Shown: positions 37,926 to 51,811 of the stretch, one piece after another | How positions within the stretch are numbered: the stretch's first letter is position 1 | Layout: the number at the start of each line of letters is the position of its first letter | From: Monodelphis domestica | Taxonomy: Eukaryota; Chordata; Mammalia; Didelphimorphia; Didelphidae | NCBI RefSeq assembly: GCF_027887165.1 | Contig: NC_077235.1 | Location: 4,305,818 to 4,369,817, forward strand | Direction of reading: 5' to 3' | Length of the DNA: 64,000 bases | Position numbers and translations under genes: made by a program | Notes under the pieces: generated by a model | What the model saw: the letters and a program-made list of their open reading frames with translations, nothing else | The model's database searches: none | Told to the model about the DNA's origin: nothing

Positions 37926-40900
37926 CTCTTTTATTTTTCTCTTTCTCTCCCTCTCTGTTGGTCTCTGAATTTCAGTCTCTTCATCTGCCTGTTCTTTTCC
38001 TTTTTTCTCTCCCTCTCTTCTTTCTTTTTCTTATTTTCTTCTCTGTCTCTTTTCTGTATTTTCTCTTTCTTTTCTATTCTTTCCTCTCTATCTCTGCCTC
38101 CCTCTCCTCCATTTCCCCCTCTTTTCTCTTTCTGACTCTCTTCTTTTTTTCTCTTTCTCTTCAGTCTCTCCTCCTCTATCTCTCTGTACTTCTCTTTCTT
38201 TCTGTCTCTTTATACCTCTCTAGTCCTCTCTCCCTATATCTCTATATGTCTCTCTCCATCTCATCTTTCTCCCTCTCTTTGTCTCTTTAAGTCTTAATCT
38301 TTCAATCCCTGTCTCTTTCTTTTCTCCATCTTATTTTCACTTCAGTCTTTCTCTCACTGTCTTTCTATGTCCCCCAGTCTCTGTCTCTGTCTATCTGTCT
38401 GTTTCTGTTTCTCTCTCCTTCTATTCTATTTCTCTCTGTCCCTCAGTCCCTCTCTCTGATTCTTCTTTTTCTTGCTCATTCTCTTCACTCTGTTTCTTTG
38501 TCTCTGATTTTCCTTCTTTTTATCTTTTTCTTATTCTGTCTTTCTCTTCTCTATGTCTCTCTGTATTTATCTTTATCTCTCTTTCCTTCTCTTCTCTTTC
38601 TGTCATTCACTTCTTTCTCTCTTTTTTAGTGACTCATTTCTTTTTTTGCTCTCTGTCTCTTTGGCATCTCTCTCTGTGTCTGTCTATCTGTCTATCTCTT
38701 TCCTTTTCTTCTATTTCTTTTTGTCACTCAGTATCTGTCTCCTTCTCTGTCTCTGTCTGTCTATATCTCTCTCTCCATCTCTTCTATTTCTCTGTCCTTC
38801 AGTCCTTGTCTACCTCTCTATCTCTGTCTGTCTCTGTCTCTTTCCTTCTCTTCTATTTCTCTCTGTCCTTCAGTCTTTGTCTACACCTCTGTCTGTCTGT
38901 CTTTGTCTCTGTCTTTCTATCTTTCTCTCTTTCTTTTTCTTCTATTTCTCTCTGTCCTTCAGTCTCTTTCTCCCTCTCTGACTGTTTCTCTCTTTCCTTC
39001 TCTTCTATTTATCTTTGTCCCTCAGTCTCTCTCTCCCTCCATTTCTCTTGCTGACTCTTCTTTTTTTGCTCAGTCTTTTCACTCTCTACTTCTTTATCTC
39101 TGACTTTCCTTCTCATTTATCTGTCTTTTTCTCATTCTGTCTTTCTATTCTCTTTACATCTTTTTGTCTCTCTTTTTCTTCTCTTTACATCTTTTTGTCT
39201 CTCTGTCTTTCTCTTCATCTTTCTCTTTCCCTCTCTTATCATTCTCTCATTCACTTCATTTTCTCTCTCTCTCTCTGTCTCTCTCTCTCTTTTGGTGACT
39301 CATTTCTTTCTTGCCATCTGTCTCTTTAGAATCTCTGTCTGGCTCTCTTTTTCTGTCTGTCTGTCTCTCTGAATCTTTTTCTTATTCAGTCTCTCTGCTC
39401 TCTCTCTGCCTGTTTCTTTGTCTCTGATTTACCTTTTGTATTTTTCTTTTTTCTGTCTTTTTCTCATGCTGTCTTTCTCTTCACTTTAATCTCTCTTTCT
39501 CTCTCTGTCTCTCTACCTCCATACTCCTCACTCCCTGTATCCCTATATGTCTCTCTCCCTCTCTTCTTTGTCGGTGCCTCTTTAAGTCTTGATCTCTCAA
39601 TCTCTGTCTCTTTCTTTTCTCCATCTTATTTTCTCTTCAGTCTTTCTCTCACTGTCTTTCTCTGTTCCTCCTCTTATATTTCTATTTGTCCCTCAGTCTC
39701 TGTCTCCCTCTCAATCTCTCTACCTCTCTATCTCTGTCTCTCTCTCTCCTTCTCTTCTATTTCTCTCTGTCCCTCAGTCTCTCTCTCTGACTCTTCTTTT
39801 TCTTGCTCAGACTCTTCACTCTCTCTGTCTGTTTCTTTATCTCTGATTTTCCTTCTCTTTTATCTCTGTTTTTCTCATTCTGTCTTTCTCTTCTCTCTTC
39901 ATCTGTCTTTATCTTTATCCCTCTCATCCCCTCGCTTCTCTTTCTGTCATTCACTTCTTTTTCTCTCTTTTTTTTTGGTGACTCATTTCTTTTTTGTTCT
40001 CTGTCTCTTTGGCATCTCTCTGTGTGTCTGTCTGCCTGTCTGTCTATGTCTTTCCTTTTCGTCTATTTCTCTTTGTCACTCAGTGTCTGTCTCCATCTCT
40101 ATCTGTCTGTTTCTGTCTCTCCTCTTCTATTTCTCTCAGTCCTTCCGTCTCTGGCTACCACTCTGTCTCTGTCTTTCTAGCTGTCTTTTTCTCTCTCCTC
40201 TTCTATTTATCTTTGTCCCTCAGTCTCTCTCTCTCTGCCTCTTTTTTTTCTCAGTCTCATCACTCTCTCTTTCTGTTTCTTTATCTCTGATTTTCCCTTT
40301 CTCATTCTGTCTTTCTCTTCTCATTTCATCTCTTTGTCTGTCTTTATCTTTATCTCTCTGTCTTCTCTTTCTGTGATTCACTTTTCTCTCTCTCTCTCTC
40401 TCTTTCTGACTCATTTCTTTTTTGTCTCTGTCTCTTTAGCATCTCTGGCTTTCACTTTCATTCTGTCTATCTGTCTCTCTGACTCTTCATTTTCTTATTC
40501 AGTCTCTTTGCTCTCTCTCTTCCTGTTTCTTTATCTCTTGTTTTCCTTCTCTTTTTCTTTTATCTGTCTTATTCTCATTCTGTCTTTCTCTTCTCTTTTA
40601 TCTCTCTTTCTCTCTCTGTCTCTCTACCTCCCTACTCCCCTCTCTCGGTCTTCCTATATGTCTCTCTCCATCTTATCTCTCTCTTATTTCTTTGTGACTC
40701 TCTGAGCCTCAGTCTCTCAATCTGTTTCTTTCTTTTCTACATCTTATTTTCTCTCTGTCTCTTCTATTTGTCTCTCTCTTTCTCCTCCTTTATTTCTTCT
40801 TCTCTCCCTTTCTGTCTCTGTTTCACTTTCTGAATTTCAGTCTCTTCATCTGCTGTTCCTTTCCTTTTTCTCTCCCTCACTTCTTTATTCTCTCCTTCTC

Positions 40901-43797
40901 TCTTCTGTTTTTTCTTTTCTATTCCTCCCTCTCTATCTCTGTCTCTTTCCCCATCTTCTTCTCTTTCTTTGACTGTCTTTTTTCCTCTCTTCAGTCTCTC
41001 CTCCTCTGTTTCTCTGTACTTCTTTTTCCTTCTCTGTCTCTGTATACCTCCCTACTCCTCTCTCCTTGTATTTCTACACATCTCTCCATCTTATCTCTCT
41101 CCCTCTCATCTTTGTCTGTGACTCTCTAAGTCTTGATCTCTCAATCTCCGTCTCTTTCTTTGCTCTGTCTTATTTTCTCTTCAGTCATTCTGTCTTCTAT
41201 TTCTTTCTATCTCTCTATTTCTGTCTCTCTCTCCTCTTTTATTTCTCTCTGTCCTTCAGTCTCTGTCTACCTCTCTGTTTCTGTCTATCTGTCTCTGTCT
41301 TTCTATCTGTCTGTCTCTCCCTCTCTTTCTCTGCTATTTATCTTTGTCCCTCAGTCTCAGTCTGTCTCTCTCTCACACAAACACACTCTCTTTCTGACTC
41401 TTCTTTTTCTTGCTGAGTCTCTTCACTCTGTCTGTTTCTTTATCTCTGATTTTCCTTCTCTTTTATCTGTCTTTTTCTCATTCTGTCTTTCTCTTCTCTT
41501 TTCAACTCTCTTTGTCTCTCTGCCTTTATTTTTATCTCCCTCTTTCCCTCTCTTCTCTTTCTGTCATTCATTTCTCTCTCTCTCTGACTCTTCTTTTTCT
41601 TATTCAGTCTTTTTGCTCTTTCTCTCTGCCTGTTTCTTATCTCTGATTTTCCTTCTCTTTTTCTTTTATCTGTCTTTTTCTCACTCTGTCTTTCTCTCCT
41701 CTTTTGTCTCTCTTTCTCTCTCTGTCCTGCTACCTCCCTACTCGTCTCTCCTTGTATTCCTATATGCCTCTCTCCATCTCATCTCATCTCTCTCTCCCTC
41801 TCTTCTTTCTCTGTGACTCTCTGAGCCTCAGTCTATCAATCTGTTTCTTTCTTTTCTCCATCTTGTTTTCTCTTCAGACTTTATCTTTCTGTTTTTTCCT
41901 TTCTTCTAATTCATTCTCTCTCTCTTTCCCCCTTTTATTTCTCTCTGCCTCTTCCTTTCTGTCTCCATCTCTCTCTGAATTTCAATCTCTTCATCTGAAT
42001 GTTCCTTTCATTTTTCTCTTCAATCCTTATTATTCTCACCATCTCTCTTCTGTTTCATTGTCTTTATTTTCTATTCTTCCATCTCCATCTCTGTCTCCCT
42101 CTCATGCATCTTCCCCTCCTTTCTCATTCTCTGACTCTCTTTTTTCTCTGGTTCTTCATTCTCTCCTCCTCTGTTTCTCTGTACTTCTTTTTCCTTCTCT
42201 GTCTCTGTATACCTCCCTACTCCTCTCTCCTTGTATTTCTACACATCTCTCTCCATCTTATCTCTCTCCCTCTCTTCTGTGTCTGTGACTCTCTAAGTCT
42301 TGATCTCTCAATCTCTTTTTTCTCTACCTTATTTTCTCTTCAGTCTTTCTGTCTCTCCTCTTCTATTTCTGTCTCTCTCCTTTTCTATTTCTCTCTGTCC
42401 TTCAGTACCTGTCTACCTCTCTGTCTGTCTGTCTCTGTCCTTCTCTTCTATTTATCTTTGTCCCTCAGTCTCTCTCTCTCTCTCTGACTCTCCTTTTTTC
42501 ATGCTGTCTCTTCACTCAATTTCAGTTTCTTTATCTCTGATTTTCCTTCTCTTTTATCTTTTTCTCATTCTGTCTTTCTCTTCTCTTTTTATCTCCCTTT
42601 GTCTCTGTCTTTATCTCTCTTTTCTCACTTTTCTTTCTGTCATTCAGTTCTTTCTCTCTCTCGCTCCCCATTTTCTTATTCAGTCTCTTTGCTCTCTCTC
42701 TACTTGTTTCTTTATCTCTGATTTTCCTTCTCTTTTTATTTTATGTCTTTTCTCATTCTGTCTTTCTCTTCTCTTTATCTGTCTTTCTCTCTCTGTCACT
42801 CTACCTCCCTACTCCTCTCTCCCTGTATGTCTCTATCCATCTCATCTCTCCCTCTAATCTATCTCTGTGACTCCCTGAGTCTCGGTCCCTCAATTTCTGT
42901 TTCTTTCTTTTCTCCATCTTATTTATCTTTAGTCTTTCTCTGTCTCTCCTCTATTTCTGTCTCTATCTCTTCTCTCTTTCTTTCTCCTCCTTTATTTCTC
43001 TCTTTCTCTTCCTCTCTGTCTCTCTCTGAATTTCAGTTTCTTCATCTGTTGTTCCTTTCCTTTTTCTCTCCCTCTTTTCTTTATTCTTCTCCCCGTCTCT
43101 CTTCTTTCTTTTTTCTATTCTTCCCTCTCTATCTCTGTCTCCCTCTCTCCCATCTTCCTCTCTTTTCTTTCTATGATTCTTATTTTTTCTCTTTCTTCAG
43201 AGAAGAAATGTCCTCTGTCTCTCTGTACTTCTCTTTCTTTCTCTATCTCTTTATACCTCCATACTCTTCTCTCCTTGTATCTTTGTGTCTCCCTCCATTT
43301 CATCTCTCTCCCTCTCTTCTTTGTCTGTGACTCTCTAAGTCTTAATCTCTCAATCTCTGTTTCCTTTTTTCTCTTATTTTCTCTTCAGTATTTCCCTGTC
43401 TCTCCTCTTCTATTTCTCTCTTTCTATTTCTGTCTCTCTCCTCTTTTATTTCTCTCTGTCCTTAAGTCTCTGTCTACCACTGTCTCTGTTTATCTTTCTG
43501 TCACTGACTTTCTGTCTTTCTCTCTCCTCTTCTATTTTTCTTCGTCCTTCAGTCTCTGTCTACATCTCTGTCACTGTCAGTCTGACTCCATCTCTTCTAT
43601 TTATCTTTGTTCCTCATTCTCATTCTCTCTCTCTCTGACTCTTCTTTTTCGTGCTCAGTCTCTTCACTCTCTGTTTATCTCTGAATTTCCTTCTTTTATC
43701 TCTGTCTTTTTCTCATTCTGTCTTTCTCTTCTCTTTTCATCTCTCTTTGTCTTTATCTTTATATCTCTTTCCCTCTCTTCTCTTTCTGTCGTTCAGT

Positions 43798-43838
<41 letters not shown>

Positions 43839-45934
43839 TTTTCTTATTCAGTCTCTATGCTCTCTCTGCTTGTTTCTTCATCTATTCTTCCTTCTCTTTT
43901 TCTTTTATCTGTCTTTTTCTCATTCTGTCTTTCTCTTCTCTTTTATCTCTCTTTCTCTCTCTATCTCTCTACCTCCCTACTTCTCTCTCTGTCTTCCTAT
44001 ATGTCTCCCTCCATCTCATCCCTCTCTCCCTCTCTTCTTTCTCTGTGACTCTCTGAGCCTTGGTCTCTCAATCTGTTTCTTTTTTCCATCCTATTTTCTC
44101 TTTAGTCTTTCTCTGTCTCTCTTCTATTTCTGTCTCTATCTCTTCTCTCTCTCTCTATCTTTCTCCTCTTTTAGTTCTCTTTTTCTCTTCCTCTCTGTCT
44201 CTCTGAATTTCAGTCTCTTCATCTGCTGTTCCTTTCCTTTTTCTCTTCTCTTCTTAATTCTTCTCTCCATCTCTCTTCTGTTTCTTTCTCTTTCTTTTCT
44301 ATTCTTCCCTCTCTATCTGTCTCCCTCTCCCTTATCTTCCTCTTTTCTCTTTCTCTGACATTCTTATGTTTTCTCTATCTTCATTCTCTCCCCCTCTGTG
44401 ACTCTGTACTTCTCTTTCTTTCTCTGTCTCTTTATACCTCCATACTCCTATCCCTTTATCTCAATATGTCTCTCTCCATCCTATCTCTCTCCCTCTCTTC
44501 TTTGTCTGTAACTCTTGAAGTCTTGATCTTTCAATCTCTGTCTCTTTCTTTTCTCCATCTTTTCTCTTCCGTCTTTCTCTCTGTCTTTCTCTGTCCCTCC
44601 TCTTCCATTTCTCTCTGTCGCTCAGTCTCTGTGTCCCTCTCAGTCTCTGTCTGTCTGTCTGTCTCTTCCCTTCGCTTCTCTTTCTCTCTGTCCCTCAGTC
44701 TCTGTCTCTTCCTCTATCACTCTCTCTCCCTCTCTTTATCTCTGTATTTCTATCCATCTGTCTCTCTCCTTCTCTTTTACTTCTCTCAGTCCCTCAGTCT
44801 ACCTCTCTGTCTCTGACTATCTGTCTATCTCTGTTTCTCTGTCATTCTTTCTCTTCTATTTCTCTCTGTTCCTCAGTCTCTCTCACACTCTCTCTCTGAC
44901 TTTTTCTTGCTCAGTTTCCTCACTCTCTGTCTGTTTACTTATCTCTGATTTTCCTTCTCTTTTATCTGTCTTTTTCTCATTCTGTCTTACTCTTCTCTTT
45001 TCATTTCTCTTTGTCTCTCTGTTGTTACCCTTATCTCTCTCTTTCCATGTCTTCTCTTTCTGTCATTCACATATTTTTCTTTCTCTCTCTTTTTAGGTGA
45101 CTCTTTTTTTGGTCTCTGTCTCTTTGGCATCTTTCTCTGGCTCTCTCCTTGTCTTCGATTTCTCTCTGTCCCTCTCTGTCTTTGTCTTTCTGTCTCTTTC
45201 CTCTGTCTCTCTCTCTCTCTGACTCTTTTTTTTCCCTTGGCCACTCTCTTTGCTCTCTCTCTCTCTGCCTGTTTCTTCATCTCTAATTTTCCTTCTCTTT
45301 TTCTTTTATATGTCTTTTGCTCATTCAGTCTTTCTCTTCTATTTTATCTCTCTTTCTCTCTCTGTCTCTATACCTCCCTACTCCTCTCTCCCCATATCCC
45401 TATATGTCTCTATCCATCACATCTCTCTCCCTCACTTTTATCTCTGTGACTCTCTGACTCGCGGTTCCTCAATTTCTGTTTCTTTCTTTTCTCCATCTTA
45501 TTTATCTTTAGTTTCTCTCTCTTTCTTTCTCTGTCTCTCTTCTATTTCTGTCTCTATCTCTTCTCTCTCTCTTTCTCCTCTTTTATTTCTCTCTTTCTCT
45601 TCCTCTCTGTCTCTGTCTCTCTCTGAATTTCAGTCTTTTCTTTTTCAATAGTTTGCTATTGCTTTCCCTTTTCTCTCCCTCTCTTCTTTATTCTTCAGTC
45701 TCTCTTCTGTTTTATCTCTTTCTTTTTTATTCTTCCCTCTCTATCTCTGTCTCCCTCTCTCCCATCTTCCTCTCTTTTCTCTTTCTCATTTTTCTGTGTC
45801 TCTCTATACTTCTCTTTCTTCCTCTGTTTCTTTATACCTCCATACTCTTCTCTCCCTGTATCTCTATATGTCTCCCTCCGTCTCATCTCTCTCTCCTCAT
45901 TTTTTTTTGCTGTCTCTTTAGTATCTCTCTATGG

Positions 45935-45938
<4 letters not shown>

Positions 45939-46006
<68 letters not shown>

Positions 46007-46046
46007 AGCTCTCTCTCTGGAGCTCTCTCTCTCTCTCTCTGGAGCT
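45939..46046. repeat. (CT)n with GGAGCT interruptions
   Basis: About 65 bp of pure CT, followed by CT carrying three GGAGCT interruptions at 46005, 46019 and 46041. Confidence 0.9.
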
Positions 46047-49000
46047 CTCTCTTTTTTCCTTATTCAGTCTCTTTGTTCTCTCTCTGCTTGTTTTTTATCT
46101 CTGATTTTCCTTCTCTTTTTCTTTTATGTCTTTTTCTCATTCTGTCTTTCTCTTCTCTTTTATCTCTCTTTCTCTCTTTGTCTCTATACCTCCCTAATCC
46201 TCTCTTCCTGTATCACTATTTGTCTCTCTCCATCTCATCTCTCTCTCCCTCTCTTCTTTCTCTGTGACTCTCTGAGCCTTGGTCTCTCAATCTCTGTTTC
46301 TTTCTTTTCTCCATCTTATTTTCTCTTTAGTCTTTCTCTCTCTGTCTTCACCTATTTCTGTCTCTATCTCTTCTCTCCCTCTCTTTCTTCTCTTTTATTT
46401 CTCTCCTTTTCTTCCTCTCTGTCTCTCTCTCTCTCTCTGAATTTCAGTCTCCTCATCTACTGTTCCTTTCCTTTTTCTCTCCCTCTCTTCTTAATTCTTC
46501 TCTACATCTCTCTTCTGTTTCTCTCTCTTTTCTATTCTTCCCTCTCTATCTCTGTCTCTCTCTCCCCATCTTCCTCTTTTCTTTTTCTCTGACTCTTTAT
46601 TTTTTCTCTCTTCAGTCTCCCCTCCTCTGTCTCTCTGTTCTTCTCTTTCTTTCTCTGTCTCTTTATACCTCCATACTCTTCTCCCTGTATCTCAATATGT
46701 CTCTCTCCATCTTATCTCTCTGCCCCTCTCTTCTTTGTCTGTGACTCTCTAAGTCTTGATCTCTCAATCTCTGTCTCTTTTTTCTCTTCAGTCTTTCTCT
46801 GCCTCTCCTCTTCTATTTCTCTCTCTCTATTTCTGTCTCTCTCTCCTTCTCTTCTATTTCTCTCTGTCCTTCAGTCTCTGTCTACCTCTCTGTCTCTGTC
46901 TTTCTCGTCTCCTCTTCTATTTTTCCTTCAGTCTGTGTATGTCTCTGTCTCTGTAAATCTCCTCTATTTATCTTTGTGTTTCAGTCTCTCTCTGTCTCTC
47001 TCTCTCTCTCTCTGAATCTTCTTTTTCCTGCTCAGTCTCTTTACTATCTGTTTCTTTATCTCTGATTTTCCTTCCCTTTTATTTCTGTCTTTTTCTCATT
47101 CTTTCTCTTCTCTTTTCATCTCTCTTTGTCTCTGTCTTTATCTTTCTCTCTCTCTTTCCCTCTCTTCTGTTTCTGTCATTCAGTTCTTTCTCTCTGTCTC
47201 TCTCCCTCTCCCTCTGACTCTTCTTTTTCGTGCTCAGTCTCTTCACTCTCTGTCCGTTTCTTTATCTCTGGTTTTTCATCTTTTATCTGTCTTTTTCTCA
47301 TCCTGTGTTTCTCTTCTCTTTTCATCTCTCTTTGTCTCTCTGTCTTTATCTCTCTCTTTCCCTCTCTTCTCTTTCTGTCATTCAGTTCTTTCTTTCTCTT
47401 TTTTTTGGTGACTCATTTTTTTTGCTCTGTCTCTTTAGCATCTCTTTATGTCTCCTTCGTTCTCTCTGGCACTCTCTTTCTCTCTCTTCTTTTTCTTATT
47501 CAGTCTCTTTGCTCTCTCTTCCTGTTTATCTCTTGCTTTCCTTATTTTTCTTTATCTGTCTTTTTCTCATTCTGTCTTTCTCTTTTCTTTTATCTCTCTT
47601 TCTCTTTCTGTCTCTCTACCTCCCTACTCTTCTCTCCCTGTATCCCTATATGTCTCTCTCTATCTCATATCTCACACCTCTTCTTTCTCTGTGACCTCTG
47701 AACCTCAGTCTCTCAATCTCTTGTTTCTTTTCTCCATCTTATTTTTCTTCAGTCTTTCTGTCTCTCTTCTATTTTTGTCTCTCTCTTTCTTTCTCTTCTT
47801 CTATTTTTCTGTCTCTCCCTTTCTGTCTCTGTCTCTCTCTGAATTTGTCTCTTCATATGCCTGTTCCTTTCCTTTTTCTCTCCATCTCTTCTTTCCTTTT
47901 CTTCTGTTTCTATTTTTCTCTCCTTCACTCTCTCTTTCTTTTTTCTATTCTTCCCTCTCTATCTCTGTCTCCCTTTCCCCCATCTTCCCCTCTTTTCTCT
48001 TTCTCTGACTGTCTTATTTTTTCTCTCTTTTCAGTCCCTTCTGTCTCTCTGTACTTCTCTTTCTTTCTCTGTCTCTTTATACCTCCATACTCTTCTCTCC
48101 CTGTATCTCTATGTCTCCCTCAATCTTATCTCTCTCCCTCTCGTCTTTGTCTGTGACTCTCTAAGTCTTGATTTCTAAACTTCTGTCTCTCTTTTCTCTA
48201 TCTTATTTTCTCTTCATTATTTCTAACTCTCCTATTCTATTTCTATCTCTCTCCTTCTCTACTTTTTCTCTCTGTCCTTCAGTCTCTTTCTACCTCTCTG
48301 CCTCTGTCAATGTCTGTCTATCTCCTATTTATCTTTGTCCCTCAGTCTCAATCTCTCTCTCTCTCTCGTTCTCTCTCTCTCTCACCTTATTCAGTCTCTT
48401 TGCTCTCTCTCTCTCTCTGCTTGTTTCTTCATCTGATTTTTCTTTTCTTTTTATCTGTCTTTTTCTCATTCTATCTTTCTCTTCTCTTTTATCTATCCTT
48501 CTCTTTCTGTCTTTCTACCTCCCTACTCCCCTCCATCTGTCTCCCTATATGTCTCTCTCCATCTCATCTCTCTTCTTTCTCTGTGACTCTCTGAGCCTTG
48601 GTCACTCAACCTCTTTTTCTTTCTTTTCTCCATCTTATTTTCTCTTCAGTCTTTCTCTGTCTCTCTTCTATTTCTGCCTCTCTCCTCTTTTATTTCTCTC
48701 TGTTTCTCACTTTTTGTCTCTGTGTCTGAATTTGTCTCCTTATGTGCCCATTCCTTTCCTTTTTCTCTCCCTCTCTTCTTTCTCTTCTGTCTCTGTTCTT
48801 CTCTCCATATCTCTTCTATTTCTTACTCTTTCTTTTCTATTCTTTCCCTCTCTCTCTGTCTCCCTCTCCCTCATCTTCCCCTCTTTTATCTTTCTCCGAC
48901 TCTCTTATTTTTCCTTTTTCTCTTCAGTCTCTCCCCCTCTGTCTCTCTGTACTTCTCTTTCTCTGTCTCTTTAAACCTCCCTACTCCTCTCTCTGTATGT

Positions 49001-49730
49001 ATTTATATATGTCTCTCTCCATCTCATCTCTGTCCCTTTCTTCTTTGTCTGTGCCTCTCTGTCTTGATATCTCAATCTCTGTCTCTCTTCTCCATCTTAC
49101 TTTCTCTTCAGTCTTTCTCTCACTGTCTTTCTCTGTCTCTCCTCTTCTATTTCTCTTTGTCCCTCAGGCTCTGTCTCCCTCTCTGTCTCTGTCTATCTGT
49201 CTGTCTGTCTCTTTCTTTAGCTTCTATTCTTCTCTGTCCCTCAGTCTCTCTCTCTCTCTCTCTGACTCTTCTTTTTCTTACTCAGTCTCCTCTCTGTTTC
49301 TTTATCTCTTATTTTCCTTCTCTTTTATCTCGGTCTTTTTCTCATTCTGTCTTTCTCTTTTATTTCCATCTGTCTTTGTCTCTCCATCTTTATCTTTATC
49401 TCTCTCTTTCCCTTTCTTCTCTTTCTGTTATTCACTTCTCTCTCTCTCTCTTTTTTGGTAACTCATTGCTTTTTTGCTCTCTGCCTCTTTGGCATCTCTT
49501 TGTCTGTCTCTTTCCTTGTCTTCTATTTCTCTGTGTCCCTCTCTGTCTTTGTCTTTCTCTCTCTGACTCTCTTCTTTTTCTTGTTCATTCTCTTTGCTCT
49601 CTCTCTGCCTGTTTCATTATCTCTGATCTTTCTTTTATCTGTCCTTTTCTCATTCTATCTTTCTCTTCTCTTTTCACCTCTCTTTCTCTCTCTGTCTCTC
49701 TACCTCCCTACTCCTTTCTCCTTGTATCCC

Positions 49731-49736
<6 letters not shown>

Positions 49737-49819
<83 letters not shown>
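49737..49819. repeat. (CT)n microsatellite
   Basis: Pure CT for about 83 bp, followed by C-rich 'ccctccctctcccc' sequence. Confidence 0.95.
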
Positions 49820-49822
<3 letters not shown>

Positions 49823-51668
49823 CCTCTCCCCCCCTCTCTCCCCCCTCCCTCTCCCTCTCCCTCACTTCTTTCTCTGAGACTCTCTGAGCCTCGGTCTCTC
49901 AATCTCTGTCTCTTTCTTTTTTCCATCTTATTTTCTCCTTAGTCTTTATCTCTCTGTCTTTCTCTGATCCCCTTCTTCTCTTTCTCTATCTCCTCTTCTA
50001 TTTCTCTTTGTCCCTCAGTCTCTGTCTCCCTCTCTGTCTCTGTCTCTCTCTCTCCCTCTCTGTCTCTCTCTCCTTTTCTTCTCTGTCTTTGATTTTCCTG
50101 CTGTTTCTCTTTTTTTCTGTCTTTTTCTCATTCTATCTCTTTTCTCTTTTCTTCACTTCATTCTTTGTCCTTCTCTCTTTAATTTTCTGTCTCTCTTTTC
50201 CTGCCACCTCTTTCTCTGACACTTCTTTTTCTCTCTGTTTCTTTTGTATCGCTCCCTCTCTCCTCTGCATATATCCCTCGCTCTTATCTCCCTCTATCTG
50301 TGTCTCTCTCTATCTCTTCCCTCTCTCCTTCTCTTTTCTTTCTTTCTTTGTCTCTTTATAGTTCCCTCTCTCATATAGTCTCTCTCCATCTGTCTCTCTT
50401 TATTTTTCCTTCTCCCTTCCCTTCCAGTTTCTGTCTCTCTCTCTCCCTCTCTTCTTTCTGTATCTCTCTGAGTCTCAGTCTCTTAATCTCTGAGTCTTCT
50501 TTTTCTTGCTCAGTTTCTTCACTCTGTCTGTTTCTTTATCTCTGACCTTACTTTCTAATTCTCTTTTATCTATCTCTCTTTGTCTCTCTGTCTTTTTCTT
50601 TCTTTCTCCCTTTCCTTCTCTTTTCTTTCTGTTACTTCTTTTTCTCTTTGGCATCTGTCTCTCTCTGTCACTGTCTCTCTCTTTCTCCTTTTGTTTGTCT
50701 GAATCCTTCTCTTCTATTTTTCCCTGGCCCTTCCCCCCTCTCTTTCTACATTTATCTGTGATTTTCCTTCTCTTTTATCTTTGTCTTTTTCTCATTCTGT
50801 CTTTCTCATATCTTCTCATATCTCTCTTTCTGTCTTTATCTTTATCTCTCTTTTCCTCTCTTCTCTTTCTGTGACATTTCTTTCTCTCTTTCTTTTTTTC
50901 AATGACTCATTTCATTTTCAATCTATGTCTCTTTGGCACCTCTCACTGTGTCTGCTTGTCTGTCTGTCTCTCTACTCTTTTGTTTCTCTGTGTCCCTCTC
51001 GTCTTTCTATCCTCTGTCTCTCTCTCTGATTCTCTTCTTTTTCTTGGTCAGTCCCTTTGCTCTCTCTCTGCTTGTTTCTTCATCTCTGATTTTCCTTCTC
51101 TTTTTCTTTTATGTCTTTTTCTCATTCTGTCTTTCTCTTCTCTTTTATCTCTCTTCCTCTCTCTGTCTCTCTACCTCCCTTCTCCTTTCTCTCTGTCTCC
51201 CTATATGTCTCTCTCCATCTCATCCCTCTCTTCCTCTCTTCTTTCTCTGTGACTCTCTGAGCCTTGGCTTCTCAATCTCTGTCCCTTTCTTTTCTCTATC
51301 TCTTCTCTTTAGTCTTTTTCTTTCTGTCTTTCCCTGTCTCTCTTCTATCTCTGCCTCTCTGTGTCTCTCTCTTTCTCTACCTCTCTGTCTCTCTCTCCTC
51401 TTTCTCTCTCCTTTTTTCTGTCTTTGATTTTCCTTCCTTTTCTATTTTCTTTTTCTCATTCTGTCTTTCCATTTTCCTTCTTTCTTTGTCCCTCTCTCTT
51501 TATTTTTGTCTCTTTTCCTGCCACCTCTTTCTCTGACACACTTCTTTTTCTCTCCATCTCTTTTGTATCTCTCCCCTCTCTCTGTCTCTCCTCTTCATAT
51601 CTCCCTCACTCCTCTCTCCCTCTATCTGTGTCTCTATCTCTTCTCTCTCTTTCCTTCTCTTTTCTTTC

Positions 51669-51811
<143 letters not shown>

